Shown in pieces: positions 23,341 to 35,023 of a DNA stretch of 64,000 nt. The notes below the pieces were generated by a model. That model saw only the letters and a program-made list of their open reading frames with translations, ran no database searches and was not told the origin of the DNA. The DNA lies in assembly GCA_034770075.1 (NCBI GenBank), contig CM068388.1, forward strand, positions 19,649,206-19,713,205, given 5' to 3'. Made by a program: the position numbers and the translations under genes. This DNA comes from Aralia elata. Taxonomy: Eukaryota; Streptophyta; Magnoliopsida; Apiales; Araliaceae. The stretch's first letter is position 1; every line of letters starts with the position of its first letter.

Positions 23341-24290
23341 TGAAAAAAGTTGTATTATTAGATGAAAGAGGGTTTTTGTAGCTTTTATTTTCCGTACAAA
23401 AAAAAGTTGTATTATTGGATGAAAAGGTTTTGCAACTTTTATTTTGTCGTGGAGATTAATATTGTCTAAACTCACGTTATAGGGCATAAAACTTGAGAAA
23501 AGTATTATAATTCCATTATTATTGATATAATGGAGATTCGAAGCTCGATCAATAATTTTTCTTTTAAGGATTTTTTTTACGTTAAATATGGTGTTGGTTT
23601 ATCTATCTTTTTTATGAGTTAATTGTACTTTAGATCTTCCAAGTTTTACCCGTTTTATAATTGGATCCCTAAAGTATAAATTCTCCCGATATAGACTCAA
23701 AGTATGTTTAAGTAACCAATACAGACCCTTTTCGATTTTCTGACAAGATTTTAGCCAAAAATGTTTGAAATATACGATTTGACCGTATGTGGCGCATTAA
23801 ATCCGTATAAATACTTATTTTGACGTATTAAACCCGCATAAATAGTTGTTATTATATGTTAAATTATTAAAATTAAATATTAATACAAAGATTACCGCAT
23901 ACAAAATTTTTATTTTAAAATTAAAAAAAATATATCACAATTTAAAATTTTACAAATTAATTTAATTAAAATTAAATAATACTCTTTTTGTATTAAAAAA
24001 GCTCATACAAAAGAAGGGGTAAAAGGCTGAAAATTAATCGGTATCAAAAATAAAAGGTCAAAAAAGTAATCAGTATAAAAAAAATCCATAAAAAAAACTC
24101 ATACAAAAAAGAATCCATTTTTAATCATTATCCAAAAAAACAATCCATTTTTTTATACTGATTAAACAAGCTCATGCAAAAGAAGAAAAAGAAAATAAAT
24201 AAATATAACTGTGATATAATTTTGATTATTTAATGAGCTTTTTCAACCCCAAATAGGATGAAAAGTTTAAAAACACATAAAAAAATTAAG

Positions 24291-24833
24291 AATAAGTCTA
24301 TGCGGACATGAATTATTTGACATGAAAATTGGACATTTTCATGTTGCAATGGTGTTTTTTTTTTGTATTTTTTCCAAACATATTTATACTATGGATTTTA
24401 AAAAAAAACAAAAAAATCCAAAAAAATTAGGTGTAATTTGGATATATATCAAAAAAAGGGTGTATGGGCCCATACACTCTTTTTTTGATATATATCTAAA
24501 TTACACCTATTTTTTTTGGTTTTTTTGGTTTTTTTTTAAAAAATCCATAGTATAACTATGTTTGAAAAAAAATACAAAAAAAAACACCATTAAAACATGA
24601 AAATGCCCGATTTTCATGTCCAATAAATCTGTCTGTGTAGTACTCAAAAATTAAAGAAGTGACCAACAAATTATGTTTTTGTGTGCCACGTCTCAATTTT
24701 ATGAGTAGTTCTACGCTGACAGCCGAATTGAACATGGAAATTGGACATTTATATGTTCCAATGGTTTTTTTTTTTATATATTTCAAACATATCCAATTTC
24801 TATGTCCAATTCGGTAGTCCGCCTAGACTTATT
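24291..24833. mobile_element. palindromic MITE with a ~300-bp hairpin core
   Basis: The ends AATAAGTCTATGCGGAC and (inverted) AATAAGTCTAGGCGGAC pair at 16 of 17 positions. Inside, 24319-24621 is a near-perfect palindrome centred on TATGGGCCCATA (24464-24473), with arms of about 150 bases. I see no clear target duplication, so the family is uncertain. Confidence 0.75.
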
Positions 24834-25472
24834 GCAATTTTATAAGACTTCAGTGCGTTAATTCACTTTCTTTTATACACATTTAGGTATGTAATTTAAG
24901 AAAATAGTTTTACTTAATTCTTATGAAAACTTTAAAAACACATAAAAAAATTTAAAAAATTAAAACTAAATAAATAATAAGAACCTGGATCAAATAGACC
25001 AAAATTATGGAGGGTATCGAGATCAATCCAAACCCACAAATTTACACATCATTTAGCTTAATCTTATATTAGCATCATTCAAATCAAAGAGGCACACAAG
25101 GTTAATTTCATTCGATGAAGGCCACCAATACAAAATCGAGGCACAAACTCAAAGATGCATACCAACAGTCAAGTAAACGGAGTTTGTTTCAAATCAACAG
25201 TCAAGTATGTTCGGAGAGCTATGAAGACCACCGGAGCAATGGCTTGAATTTCGTCGGTAATGACAGCCGAACGGAGGAAAAGTAACGGAGTTTGTGGGAT
25301 TAGGAAATTGACTAATGGGAGGTACCTTCTTCTTCCCCTCTCCTTTTCTGTTTTTCCGCTTTGGTATTGAGATCTCACGACTGGGTTTGAAATATTGAGT
25401 TTCCAGGGTTTATGATGATGAAAAAAATGAAGAGGCTGAAAGAATTAAATGGGAAAAATAAGGTATAGTTAA

Positions 25473-25813
25473 GGGATAATCTATTCGTTAGTTCTCAAAC
25501 TATAGCTATTTTTCGCGTTTAGGTCCCTAACTATTTTTTGGGCATATTTCGTCCTCAAACTATATATTTATTTTATGTTAGCCCCTATAGTATCTTTTTC
25601 ATATTTACTCCCCAAACTGTGACTGTTGTTTCTGTTTAGTCATCAATCTACGGTTGTCTTTCATATTTAGTACGCTTCAATTGCTTTATTTTGTAAGGTT
25701 GGACAAAGATTATAGAAATAATAAAGTCTAAGAACGAAATACGTGGATAAAATAGTTTAGGGACTAAACGCGAAAAACAGTTATAATTTGGGGACTGACG
25801 AAGACATTATCCT
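25473..25813. mobile_element. 340-bp inverted-repeat MITE
   Basis: The left end GGGATAATCTATTCGTTAGT and the inverted right end GGATAATGTCTTCGTCAGTC pair over at least 70 bases, both including ATTTTTCGCGTTTAG-like or GTTTTTCGCGTTTAG words. Flanks TATAGTTAA and CATAGTCAA agree at 7 of 9, so a Mutator-type duplication is possible. Confidence 0.6.
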
Positions 25814-26339
25814 CATAGTCAATGTAATGAATGTATAAAATTAAAGGGATTTAATATGTCAAAATAAGTATTTATATGAATTTAATACGTTAAAAATAAG
25901 TCAAATACGGTCAAACTGTATATTTCAAACATTTTGGCCAAAAAATTCATCAGATTACCATTTAGGGTCCATCGTGTTTACTCAAATGTGCTTTGGGGTA
26001 TATATTGGGAGATTTTCCCTATGGGGGCCCAATTGTAAAACGGGTGGAACTTGGAGGGTCGAAAGTAAAATTAACTCCTTATTTATTGTTTGGTTTGCAT
26101 TGACTTAATTCCAACAAGTAGTATCACAAGCTAGGTTGATTGGATCCAAGATAGAGGGAATTAGTCGGATTATTTGAGAAATAAAGAGAGTGCAGATTAA
26201 AGGAGTTGGATTTGATGTTCGCCATGATGTTAATGAAAAAGAGATTTTGCGCTTATGAAAGGTCATTGTTTGAGTTATTGAATGATAGAGATTAAGATTA
26301 TGAAAGTGACGACAAAGATCAATACAATGATGCTGATGC

Positions 26340-27396
26340 TAAGGGTGGGCAAAAAATTCGGTATTTTCGATTTTATGGGTGAACCGAACTGGTCCGAACC
26401 GGCCGGTTCGGGACAGATGGATACCGGTTCGGTAACGGTACAGAAAACCGGTATATACCGGATAATCGGTACCGTGATCGGGTAGGGGTTTGGCATGTTC
26501 AGTATAAACCGGCCCGAACCGGTTATACCGGTTAATTGCATAAAGTCTTTTATTTCCTAATTGTAAGCCTTCTGCCTTTATCCCAAATCAAAACTCAGAG
26601 TCGCTCTCGCCTCCGACTGAGAATCCTGAAGCCATGGAAGAAGATATAGATGATGTTTCCGAAATTAAGCCAACTCACTTTGAGGGGTCGATGCCCGAAG
26701 GAGTGTGAGTGATGCAATCTCGCGGGTTCGGATCTGATTTTCAATTTACAAGTCACACTGATAGTGCAACAGCTGCTGGAGCTTCAGATCCATTCGCTTA
26801 ACAAGTAAGCTACTTCTTAATTCTTCCAACTAATTAATACATATGTAATTAAATATTGGGTTTGGGTTTGAATTACCTACTGAAGGTATTGTTGGGAATG
26901 GTGGAGAGGGGAAGAGGGATGATTCTATTCACCGGCTGTTTTGCTTCTCTAAATGGTTGTTCTGCTTCATTATTGGTGATTATGATTTGAGGGGAAGCGG
27001 GATGATTCTATTTGATTTGATTTCTGTATGTATTATTAGCTTCATTACTGGTTACTCTGTGATTCATTACTGCTTCACTCTCCCAGCTTGTTTATCTGTA
27101 CGACTGTAAATGAATAAGCTGGTAAATGTATTTAATTATAATTTTTTAAATGCACTAAAGATATGATTAATTTATTAATGTGGAAAACCCAGAATCAATA
27201 CCATTGAGATTTGAGACCAATTGATTGAAAGCATGGCTGAAAAACAACCGGTACAAAATTAGGTAAAAACCGGTACCGTACCGGTTCGGTATACCGGTCC
27301 AACCGGTACCGGTATCGCTACCCAGTTTTGAGTGGATTCGGTAACCGGTTCGGTCCGGTCCGGTACGGGCCGGTTAATTACCGATGAACACCCCTA
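26340..27396. mobile_element. hAT-like non-autonomous element rich in ACCGG
   Basis: It starts TAAGGGTGGGC and ends GAACACCCCTA, i.e. inverted TAGGGGTGTTC, typical hAT ends. Flanks GCTGATGC and GATGATGT agree at 6 of 8. About 200 bases at each end are packed with ACCGG/CCGGT words (for example GAACCGGCCGGTTCGGG), resembling the subterminal transposase-binding repeats of hAT elements. The middle has a short MEEDIDDVSEIKPTHFEG reading (26634-26690) of unknown origin. It splits the acidic region of the MULE gene. Confidence 0.6.
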
Positions 27397-27864
27397 GATG
27401 ATGTTATTGAAGAAGAGATGATGATGATGATCGTGATTATGATGCGGATAATGTAGATGATGAAGATTATGGTGGCAACTGTGTAGATTATGTAGATGAT
27501 ACGAATGATATGGACGATGCATATGATACGAATGATGCAGATGATATGGATGAAGATGGTAATTGTGGGAACAGTGACTACGACAATGATGACACAGATG
27601 AAGTATTTGGGGATTCGAGTAGAGGGAGGAATTATTTGGATACTCATCGAATCCTATTTCGAAAAGAATTGCTATTATGGAAATGATGAATCCTATTTTT
27701 AATAGGAGTACTTTTTGGAAAGAAATCTGTTTGTAGTAGAAGTTTTATTTTTGAAGTGTTCTATTTCCAATAGAAATATTTATTATATGCTAGAGTCCTA
27801 TTTTGAATAGGAAGTTGAGAGTTGTGGGTACTTTATAAATAAAGTATTATGTTTAGTTGTTGAA

Positions 27865-28756
27865 TGGGTTAAATCCACTTCTTCCCACTGTACTCGACTT
27901 CGATTTACAAATGCATCACTGAACTGAAATTTTTGATGGTTAACTGCTTATTTTTACAAATTGTCACAAATTCCGTCTAAACAAGTTGACTTTTAACGCA
28001 AATGTTTTTTAAAAAAATATTATTTTTATCCAATTGTCGACGTGCACACGCCAAATAATAGTCAAGTAACATATGGGTCCCACAAATTTGTCCATGTGGC
28101 CATCAAATTAGAAAATTTATATGTTAACATTAATTAAAAATTTGTAAAACGTTAAAAATCTATCCAAAAATATATAAATAAATTGCAGAGTTAGAAAAAT
28201 AAAAAATTAAAACGTGGAGTATTAAATGAAATACAATAATAGAACAAATTAACTTAATTAAACAAATTAAACAACTTAAACACTTTAAATTAAAACCCAA
28301 CTTGTTTAATGGGTTTTATTAAATTATTTAAGTTGTTTAATCAATTTGTTATATAATTACATATTGTTCTTTATTTTAATTGTTTGAGATATATTTTATT
28401 TTGTAAACAAAATTTCTTCCATGTTTTTCTCAAGTTAATAGAATTATTAAGATATATGTTTTTCTTCCATGATTTCATTTTTTTAATTTTAATTGTTTAA
28501 TTTGTTTCAACTTTCAGATTTACTTTTATTTTTCATAGATTTTTAATGTGTAGATATTATTTGACAAGCCTACGTGGATAACTAGCTTAAAAATATTATT
28601 TTTTAATTTTTCCGTTAAAAGTCAACTTGTTTAGACGGAATTTGTGACGGTTGGTAAAAAAATAAGCAGTTCAATGAGTTGACCATTAAAAATTTCAGTC
28701 CAATGATGAATTTGTAAACCGGAGTCGAGTACAGTAAGAAAAAGTGGATTTAACCC
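27865..28756. mobile_element. Mutator-type MITE with ~145-bp inverted ends
   Basis: TGGGTTAAATCCACTTCTTC and inverted GGGTTAAATCCACTTTTTCT begin arms that pair for about 145 bases, including GTCTAAACAAGTTGACTTTT. The 9-bp duplication GTTGTTGAA flanks it (27856-27864 and 28757-28765). The centre is AT-rich and has its own inner palindromic words around TTAAACAACTTAAA. It lies inside the MULE remnant. Confidence 0.85.
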
Positions 28757-29752
28757 GTTGTTGAAGTGTAGTACAACCTAAAATCATGTAGCATTTTAAG
28801 AGTTGAGAGAGGTATTGATAGTCGCTGGGAATGTAACTTCAGAAGTGGGCTACGACGAATTTATGAGTTTGCTAACTCAACTGAGTCCATCAATATCGAT
28901 GCATTCAGATCACATGGATATGGGTGGCGGTTTATTCTCATCCGTTTATTCCAACTTTAAATAATTTGGTTGGGGGTAGTAGAGATTTTTTTTACGGGCT
29001 CTAATAGTGGCAGGGATGCAGATTTTAAATGTGAAAGAGACCAAGTTATGAATGACCAACCTCATAGAAGGTCAATTTCAGATGTTGTGTTTGAGTTGAG
29101 CATGCGTGATGATGTGTACAAAGAGTGAAATAGACTTGATGATGATGATGAAGATATGAATGCTGATATAGGATGGAGGGATGATGAACGGATGAGGAGG
29201 TAGAATCTGATGATGATACAGATGGGGAGGAAGACAATGATGATGAGGTTCCCTCACGAGATCGTCAGCCCAGGGCAGCATGGTTCATAGATGAGGAAAT
29301 TACGAATGATTATGTCGATCAGGGCAATTTTAGACCAATGTTTCACGTCAATGACGGCAAATTGTTCGTGGGGTGCTTTATTTGCTAATAAAGCTCTTTT
29401 CTTATCTACATTGAAAGGTGTTCACATCTAGGATCAGATATATTATATCGTTCTCAATAGAACTAAGGTCCTGTTTGTAGCCAAGTGTGTAAGTGCAACA
29501 TGTCCATGAAAAATTTGTGCTACAAAAATGCAGAAGCATGATTTTTTTGAAATAAGTAAGCTACCTGCGGAATATAATTGTTTATGGTCTAATCCCACAG
29601 TCCAAAGCCAAGTCCATGAAAAGATATATTCAAGAGTTATTGCTGATGCAATGAAAGACAAAGTAATTTACCTTTTTTCTCAATATACTTACAAATGATA
29701 TATATGTATACATGTTGTATTAAAATGTGTTTTTATTTTATCTTACAATTAG

Positions 29753-30056
29753 TTGGTTAAGGAGCCAAATATAAAAGTTAGCTTGATAAAGAAAATAATC
29801 CATGATATCTACAAATATCATGTAACGTATAAGCGGGCGTGGTATGACAAACAAATTGCAATCGCTTCTGTGTATGGTGACTGGAGTACTGCTTATTACA
29901 CGCTTCATAGATTCATGGCTGCCCTAATGCATTACAATCCGGGTATGATAGTGGATATCCAGGTTGAACCTCATGCTACACTACCCAAACACTCCGTATG
30001 CATGCGTTTCTGGTGGGCGTTCAAACCATGTATTGATGGTTGGCAGCACACCCGTC
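29753..30056 (+). pseudogene. MULE transposase segment before the DDE core
   Basis: The frame opens after a tag acceptor at about 29751 and reads LIKKIIHDIYKYHVTYKRAW, then YGDWSTAYYTLHRFMAAL, then RFWWAFKPCIDGWQHTR. This is the conserved stretch of MuDR transposases leading to the first catalytic aspartate (F-W-A-F-x-P-x-I-x-G-F-x-H-C-R-P-x-x-x-I-D). The frame ends at LLMSI and a stop, just where ...SIDGT should appear, so the first D and everything after it up to the SWIM finger are gone. Confidence 0.75.
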
Positions 30057-30079
30057 TATTAATGTCCATTTGAAAAGAT

Positions 30080-30572
30080 TAAAAAAAGGCAATGGCTCAC
30101 AGCGTACTAATGTACAATAGACAGTTTGGTATTTATGATGTGACAACTGCGCGTTATATGAAAGGGAAACAACGGAAGGGTGGTCACTTACAAGTTGTTA
30201 GATTAGTGGAAAGGATGGAAAGTGTATAACTGCCCTTGTTCTCATGTCATTGCGGCTTGCATGAACTCTAAGATTGATTAGATGCAGTGGGTCTCGATAC
30301 ATCACACCAATACACAACTAATGAAGATGTGAGAGCCCAACCTCAAACCCCTTATGCATCAAGATTATTGGACCTTTCCATTACTCGCACTGTAGGAAAA
30401 CTTTATTACTTAACGAGGCTTTAAAGAAGAAAAAGAAGAAATCGGGCGAGATAAGCAGCACCGCACGAATACGTACTGAAATGGACAATCCAAAGAAAAA
30501 GATTGTATGTGGTGCTTGTCAAAAGGAAGGTCACACAAAACATAGCCGCAAATGTTCTCTACGTCCGAAATA
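30080..30572 (+). pseudogene. MULE C-terminal SWIM and zinc-knuckle remnant
   Basis: The text around 30205-30270 reads WKVYNCPCSHVIAACMNS in one frame, a SWIM zinc finger (CxC...CxH) of MuDR transposases. At 30480-30570 KKKIVCGACQKEGHTKHSRKC is a CCHC-like knuckle, ending at a stop (TAG, 30570-30572). Several stops separate the two parts. Confidence 0.7.
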
Positions 30573-31076
30573 GTTAGTTTGTTCTTTTCATAACACTTTT
30601 AATGTATTGGAGCAATTATGAAACGTGGCATGATGTAATTAATAAAATTTTAATGTATTGAAGCAATTGGTCAATGTTATGTTATCCTTCAACTTTTTCA
30701 ACGTCATAATTGCGAATTTTTTTGTGTTTTGTTTCTATAATATTTCCATACTCAGGTCTGAGTAGCACCATAAAGAGGTCTAAGTAGCACCATTGTCATG
30801 TATGAGTAGCACCTTACTATTCAACCAGTAAGTTTGTAGTCTGACTTGAGTGTCACCTTTAATCAAATCACAGTAGCCCTTTTACCAGACCAGAGTCGCA
30901 CCTTCCTCAGAATAGAGTAACAACTTTATCAAAACTTTGTAGCACCTTCCTCATGTCTCCAATTGATTTGTATTTTTATTTTTTTTATTTTGTAAACTGT
31001 ATGAAATGTGATTGCATAGATTATATTTATGTTGTATAGTACTTACATGGTACGTTATTTATCATACAACAAGCTT
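30573..31076. other. spacer between MULE remnant and PMD gene
   Basis: No gene is visible. 30755-30950 contains repeated GAGTAGCACC / AGTCGCACCTT / GTAGCACCTTCCTCA words, a loose repeat of about 30-50 bases. Confidence 0.45.
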
Positions 31077-32770
31077 ATGGCAAATGAGAAGTTGATACAC
31101 CCAGGTCCTATAGATACATCATTGCTGACTCATCAGTCTTCTCATCGAGAAGATATGGCAGGGACAGGTACACTAGTGCATTTTTTTTGTTAATATGTTA
31201 TTATAGTTTATTTTGTTCGTTTTCAAGTTTTCAACTTTTACAGTTCTTACAAAAAAAATAATTTTTTTCAGGATTTACCCCCTTAATTGTAGGAGGGGTG
31301 ATGAAGGCCATTAGGGACTATGGTGAGATAGTTGGGTGGATTTGGATATTCTTAATGGTTTAGTGCAGGCAGGACTTTACGATGTCTTTAGAGTTGAATA
31401 GATTAAGCTTGACCACACATTTATCACTGCATTGGTTGAGTTGTGGCGCAAGGAGACCCATACCTCCCATCTCCCAGTAGGTAAGGCCACTATCACCCTA
31501 CAGGATGTGGAGATACTTTTAGGCCTTCCCACTACTGGATCACCTATTACACATGGCAATGTTGATAGGAATTCTTAGCTGTGGTGCGACGAGGTTCACC
31601 GAATTCTCGGGAAGAGACCCTTGCCCGTGATGGATCATGACATCTATGCTAGTGCACTACATATAGGGTGTGGCTGCTGGAGAACTTTGTTACATTCAGC
31701 AGATATGAGCTTGATCCTAATGAGCTACAGAGGCAGCTTGACTTTCACATATGAGCTCATATATTTATGTTAATCGGTTTTTCTGTGATACCTCTCAAAA
31801 CCGAATTAAGCTGCATTTTCTTCTATTATTAGAAGATTTGGCAAAAGTGCCAACATACAGTTGGGGTAGTGTGTGTCGGGCATTCCTGTATCGGCAATTA
31901 TGTCTTGGATCGGACTCTGGCTTGAGTGATATAGCTGGTGCGTTGGTGTTACTACAGGTGATATATTAAATTGTTGGTCCTTTCATTCCTTAAATACAGA
32001 GAACTAATCATATGTATCCTTAGATTTGGGCATGGGAGCGAAACATAGCTCCAAGCAGGGTACCACACCCCGATGATATGAATGTTGACCAGGCGGCTGC
32101 ACCAAGACATGAAAGTGATATTCTTTTGCCTCGTAGGCCATGGGGTGCTAGGTAAAATACTATTTTAATTGCAATTTACTGAATGTAAACCATATGTGTT
32201 TTTTGCCAATGATTCTTTATTCAGAACTTTTCTATGCACAATTATTAAATGTTTGGGTAGGACGTTGGATTTTAACAAAAGAAAGTTGCGATGGATGTAT
32301 TACAAGTTCATCAGTATATGATGGAGACTATGGCGGATGATGGTTTCATATGGCAGCTATATACCCCTGATGGTTATTGTCTAGTTGGACGAGGACTTTG
32401 GCGTGTAAGGTGTCCGTTGATATGCTTTGAGATAGTTGAGTGGCATTATCCGGACAGAGTCTTATGGCAGTTTGACATTAGACAGAATATACAGAGTCAG
32501 CCATTTAAGCCTAGTGACAGACTTCATGTCATCACGCGTAGGAGGCACGGGGTTATCGGTTTAAGGAGCATATGGTATACATTCAGTCATGGACGGATAA
32601 GACATCTCTTATTGTTGTTGGGGAGGGAACACCCGGCTGGGTCGACTGCACAGATGATTACATGGTCTCTTGTACCGTTATCCACCATACATCAGGACGC
32701 CGAGCACATTTGTCAATAGATGTGACAAAACCCACAATGCGTGTAACAATGTGTGCCATCAAACTTTAAT
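31077..32770 (+). pseudogene. plant mobile domain (MAIN/PP7-long-form-like) gene, broken
   Basis: The start MANEKLIHPGPIDTSLLTHQ at 31077 is typical of plant-mobile-domain proteins. Then come TFITALVELWRKETHTSHLP and ATITLQDVEILLGLP (31420-31530), the domain's hallmark, followed by LLLEDLAKVPTYSWGSVCRA (31820-31880). An IWAWERN exon (32023-32151) is bounded by ag and gt, and a last exon contains PLICFEIVEWHYPDRVLWQF (32412-32475). Stops (for example near 31398 and 31577) and a frame change near 32550 disable it. The domain is known both in host genes (MAIN, MAIL1) and inside transposons. Its position after a MULE transposase supports a transposon copy. Confidence 0.75.
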
Positions 32771-33564
32771 TGCTTAACTTATTTTATATTAGTAAAATCT
32801 TTAGACACACCGAGATAGTATTTTTTTTGTATTGGTGGGGTCTGGTTTGAATTCTCTTAACTTATGACTACAACATTCGTTAAACACTGCTTAGAAAAAT
32901 AAAAACACTTTTATAGAAAAATAGTCAATTAATAACTATGTTACGTAAAACGTAATTTGGCAAACTTATAAAATCACTCACAACCACTATCAATCCATAA
33001 CATAGCATCTTGTCATTTTGTAGAAGAAAAATCGTAAGTGGATATTGGTACATCCTCAATGCGTCCAAATTGGCAAGACATCTAAACTGAAACAATTACA
33101 AAAAAACACATTATTTGATCTCAAGTAATGCCCACAATATAGAAGAAGTAGATAAGAACATATTTGTAACCACTACTGAAGACTTACCTAATGTTATGAA
33201 CCAACAGCTGTTGTGTGTGCTTAATATTGCAAAGGATGCGGACAAAGTTGAATGTTTGGTAGAGAGGCAAAAATGAAAGAGGCAATGAAGGTAGATATGA
33301 TGTAACATATAAGGTATATTTAAGGAAGTGCTTACTGACACTTTTAGTCTCTGCCTTAGGTTCAATTGCCCCCACCACCCAAACTTAAAATGTAACCCCA
33401 ATAATAAAATTAATATAGTCACGAGAGCATGAAGTGACAACACGAATAGCCCAACGTTAAAGCAACTATAAGTCCCTTAAATTTATTGCACAACTAATAG
33501 TAGCCAATCAGTAACTATGCAAAGGAATCAACAGGAAGCACAATAAGGACATAAGCAAACTAAT
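32771..33564. other. intergenic DNA, nothing recognised
   Basis: AT-rich sequence with no domain-bearing frame on either strand. A minus-strand open stretch at 33111-33443 has no recognisable domain. The word GCACAATAAGGACATAAG near 33536 recurs inverted at about 34532-34555, around the next element. Confidence 0.4.
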
Positions 33565-34531
33565 GGTTGTTAAGGCGTCGCCTAGGCGACGCTTAGGCTT
33601 CCAGGCGGTAGTTCAAAGCTAGGCAAGGAGATGACTTGGTCGAAGTTACTAAGGCGAGCGTCTTGACAGCGAAATCGTCGCCTTGGTTCGCCTAAGCGAC
33701 GCCTTGGATGACTTCCTGTGAAGTCGTCGCCTTTTGATCAACATGCGAACTGGTTTAAAAAGCAACCCATAACCAGGGAAGAGAGAGAGAGAGATTGCTG
33801 AGTGCTATTTTGTTCTTCTAAGCTAACTGCAACGTTGCTCGTAATTTGTAGGACATTTGAAATGGATGAAAAAGATCTCTGCAGTGATTTATGGAGAAGA
33901 TCTTTGCAGTGTTTGGCCTTTCTTTGAGGATGTAACAATAGGATGCTTTATTAGCCAAACAGACCCTTATTAGAGGGTTACAGCTGGTTTCAACCATGTA
34001 AAGGTTAGTGTTCATGTGGTCCCATGTCTTGTCTGCTACTAAAGAGACAACTTATGACTTGTGTGTAGTCTTATAAGTTGGCACATGGGCTTTAACTTGT
34101 ACATTTAAATTCAACTGATTTAAGTTTATAACTAAAAAATAAAAAATGATTTAAGTTTTCATATTTATTTTTTCACCAAGTCTAACTTATTTAAATTCTC
34201 ACATAAATATATAATTAACTTATTTAAATTCAACTGATTTATTTTTTCACCGGTTTTAACCCCTATTTTATTACAAGTAAATGAAGTAAAATGATGTATG
34301 TATGCGTGTGTTTACATATAATACTTATCATTTTAAACTTTAATACATTAAACTTTCCTATGTTTAATGTATTTGTGAAATAAAATATATCTAAAATTAT
34401 ACATTTATAAATTGTACATTATAAACGACTTATCTTCTTATGGACGCCTAGGCGGGCGCCTTATCGGCTTATCGCCTAGGCGTCCAAGCGCTTGGCCACC
34501 GCCTCGTCTCGCCTTGGCGCCTTGACAACTA
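33565..34531. mobile_element. terminal-inverted-repeat element with AGGCG-rich ends
   Basis: The left end GGTTGTTAAGGCGTCGCCTA and the inverted right end AGTTGTCAAGGCGCCAAGGC are paired. Both ends are dense in GGCGTCGCCTAGGCG-type words, and the middle is AT-rich. This looks like a non-autonomous DNA transposon with subterminal repeats, possibly hAT. Outside it GCACAATAAGGAC also appears inverted on both sides, so the inverted region may be longer or the flanks rearranged. No coding capacity is seen. It lies immediately upstream of the S-acyltransferase start. Confidence 0.55.
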
Positions 34532-34617
34532 AACTTAAGTCCTTATTGTGCTCCCTGCCTCCCTCCTAAACTCCTTAACAAAGTAGTTAACCAAATTTCT
34601 TCATCTGCAATTGCCTT

Positions 34618-34632
34618 GACATATATACTAGG
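34618..34632 (+). promoter_or_regulatory. possible TATA region of the S-acyltransferase gene
   Basis: GACATATATACTAGG lies about 80 bases before the first ATG at 34701, with a transposon ending only about 90 bases upstream. This is weak evidence for a core promoter. Confidence 0.25.
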
Positions 34633-34700
34633 TGTCATTGGTAAATAGAGCAGAAGTGCTTAACATACTAAATACATTTTAGAGATTGTACAGTGGCTTA

Positions 34701-35023
34701 ATGCTCATGGCCATACAGTGGCTTCTAGTGTGCCATAGTTTGGTCACACTGCTGGTAATTATATCATTCCTCTGCGGCCATTGGCCAATTTTTTAGGGTA
34801 ACTTCGTTCAACGCATCCATATCTTCCTCACCTTCGGTGCTTACGACTATTTCCAGTAAGTATATACCATCTCTTTATATGTATACGAATCTATAACAGT
34901 CTAATAGAGTAACTCACTGCTACCTATAGGCGATTTGTTGCTTTTGTTTGCGGCCAAAAAGGCATAAATGCCATTCTTTCAATTGAGTACTATTGTTGCG
35001 ATCAACCTAACCCTATCTTACAG
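34701..35023 (+). pseudogene. PAT17: S-acyltransferase exons 1 and 2
   Basis: Exon 1 (34701-34855) codes for IQWLLVCHSLVTLLVIISFL, the first membrane span, then FLCGHWPIF, an in-frame TAG, and GNFVQRIHIFLTFGAYDYFQ. Arabidopsis has a lysine at the stop position, so one base change (AAG to TAG) is the simplest cause. It ends CA|gtaagt. Exon 2 (34930-35023) codes for RFVAFVCGQKG and EYYCCDQPNPILQ and ends CAG|gttgg. Methionines 34701 and 34707 are both possible starts. Confidence 0.85.

Larger units (their letters stand above)
23616..26077. mobile_element. large inverted-repeat element, Mutator-like, with nested inserts
   Basis: The left end GAGTTAATTGTACTTTAGAT and the inverted right end GAGTTAATTTTACTTTCGAC are followed by paired words (CCAAGTTTTACCCGTTTTA, GTGTATTTCAAACATTTTGG-like, TTAATACG-like) over about 270 bases. 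Flanks CTTTTTTAT (23607-23615) and CTTATTTAT (26078-26086) agree at 8 of 9 positions, a plausible 9-bp target duplication. The interior holds two smaller inverted-repeat elements (24291-24833 and 25473-25813) and otherwise AT-rich, non-coding DNA. Confidence 0.65.
26078..30580 (+). pseudogene. Mutator-like (MULE) transposase gene remnant
   Basis: Pieces of a MuDR-type transposase lie in order on the plus strand. First is an acidic D/E-rich region (26290-26339 and 27397-27600), split by the hAT-like insertion. Next comes a MuDR N-terminal-like segment near 28800-29390, containing QPRAAWFIDEEI and FRPMFHVNDGKLF. Then a transposase segment (29753-30056) and a SWIM/zinc-knuckle C-terminus (30080-30572). 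Stops and frame changes separate these, and the catalytic DDE core after 30056 is deleted. I did not find the outer terminal inverted repeats. The plant-mobile-domain gene directly downstream probably belonged to the same element. Confidence 0.7.

Noticed and set aside
27378..27647. Minus-strand isoleucine-rich 89-codon frame
   Set aside because: It is the antisense of the GAT-rich acidic region of the Mutator transposase.
29046..29281. Minus-strand serine- and histidine-rich frames
   Set aside because: Antisense of another GAT-rich acidic stretch of the Mutator remnant.
33111..33443. Minus-strand 110-codon hydrophobic frame
   Set aside because: No domain, no conserved context, no splice or promoter support. 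Most likely chance.
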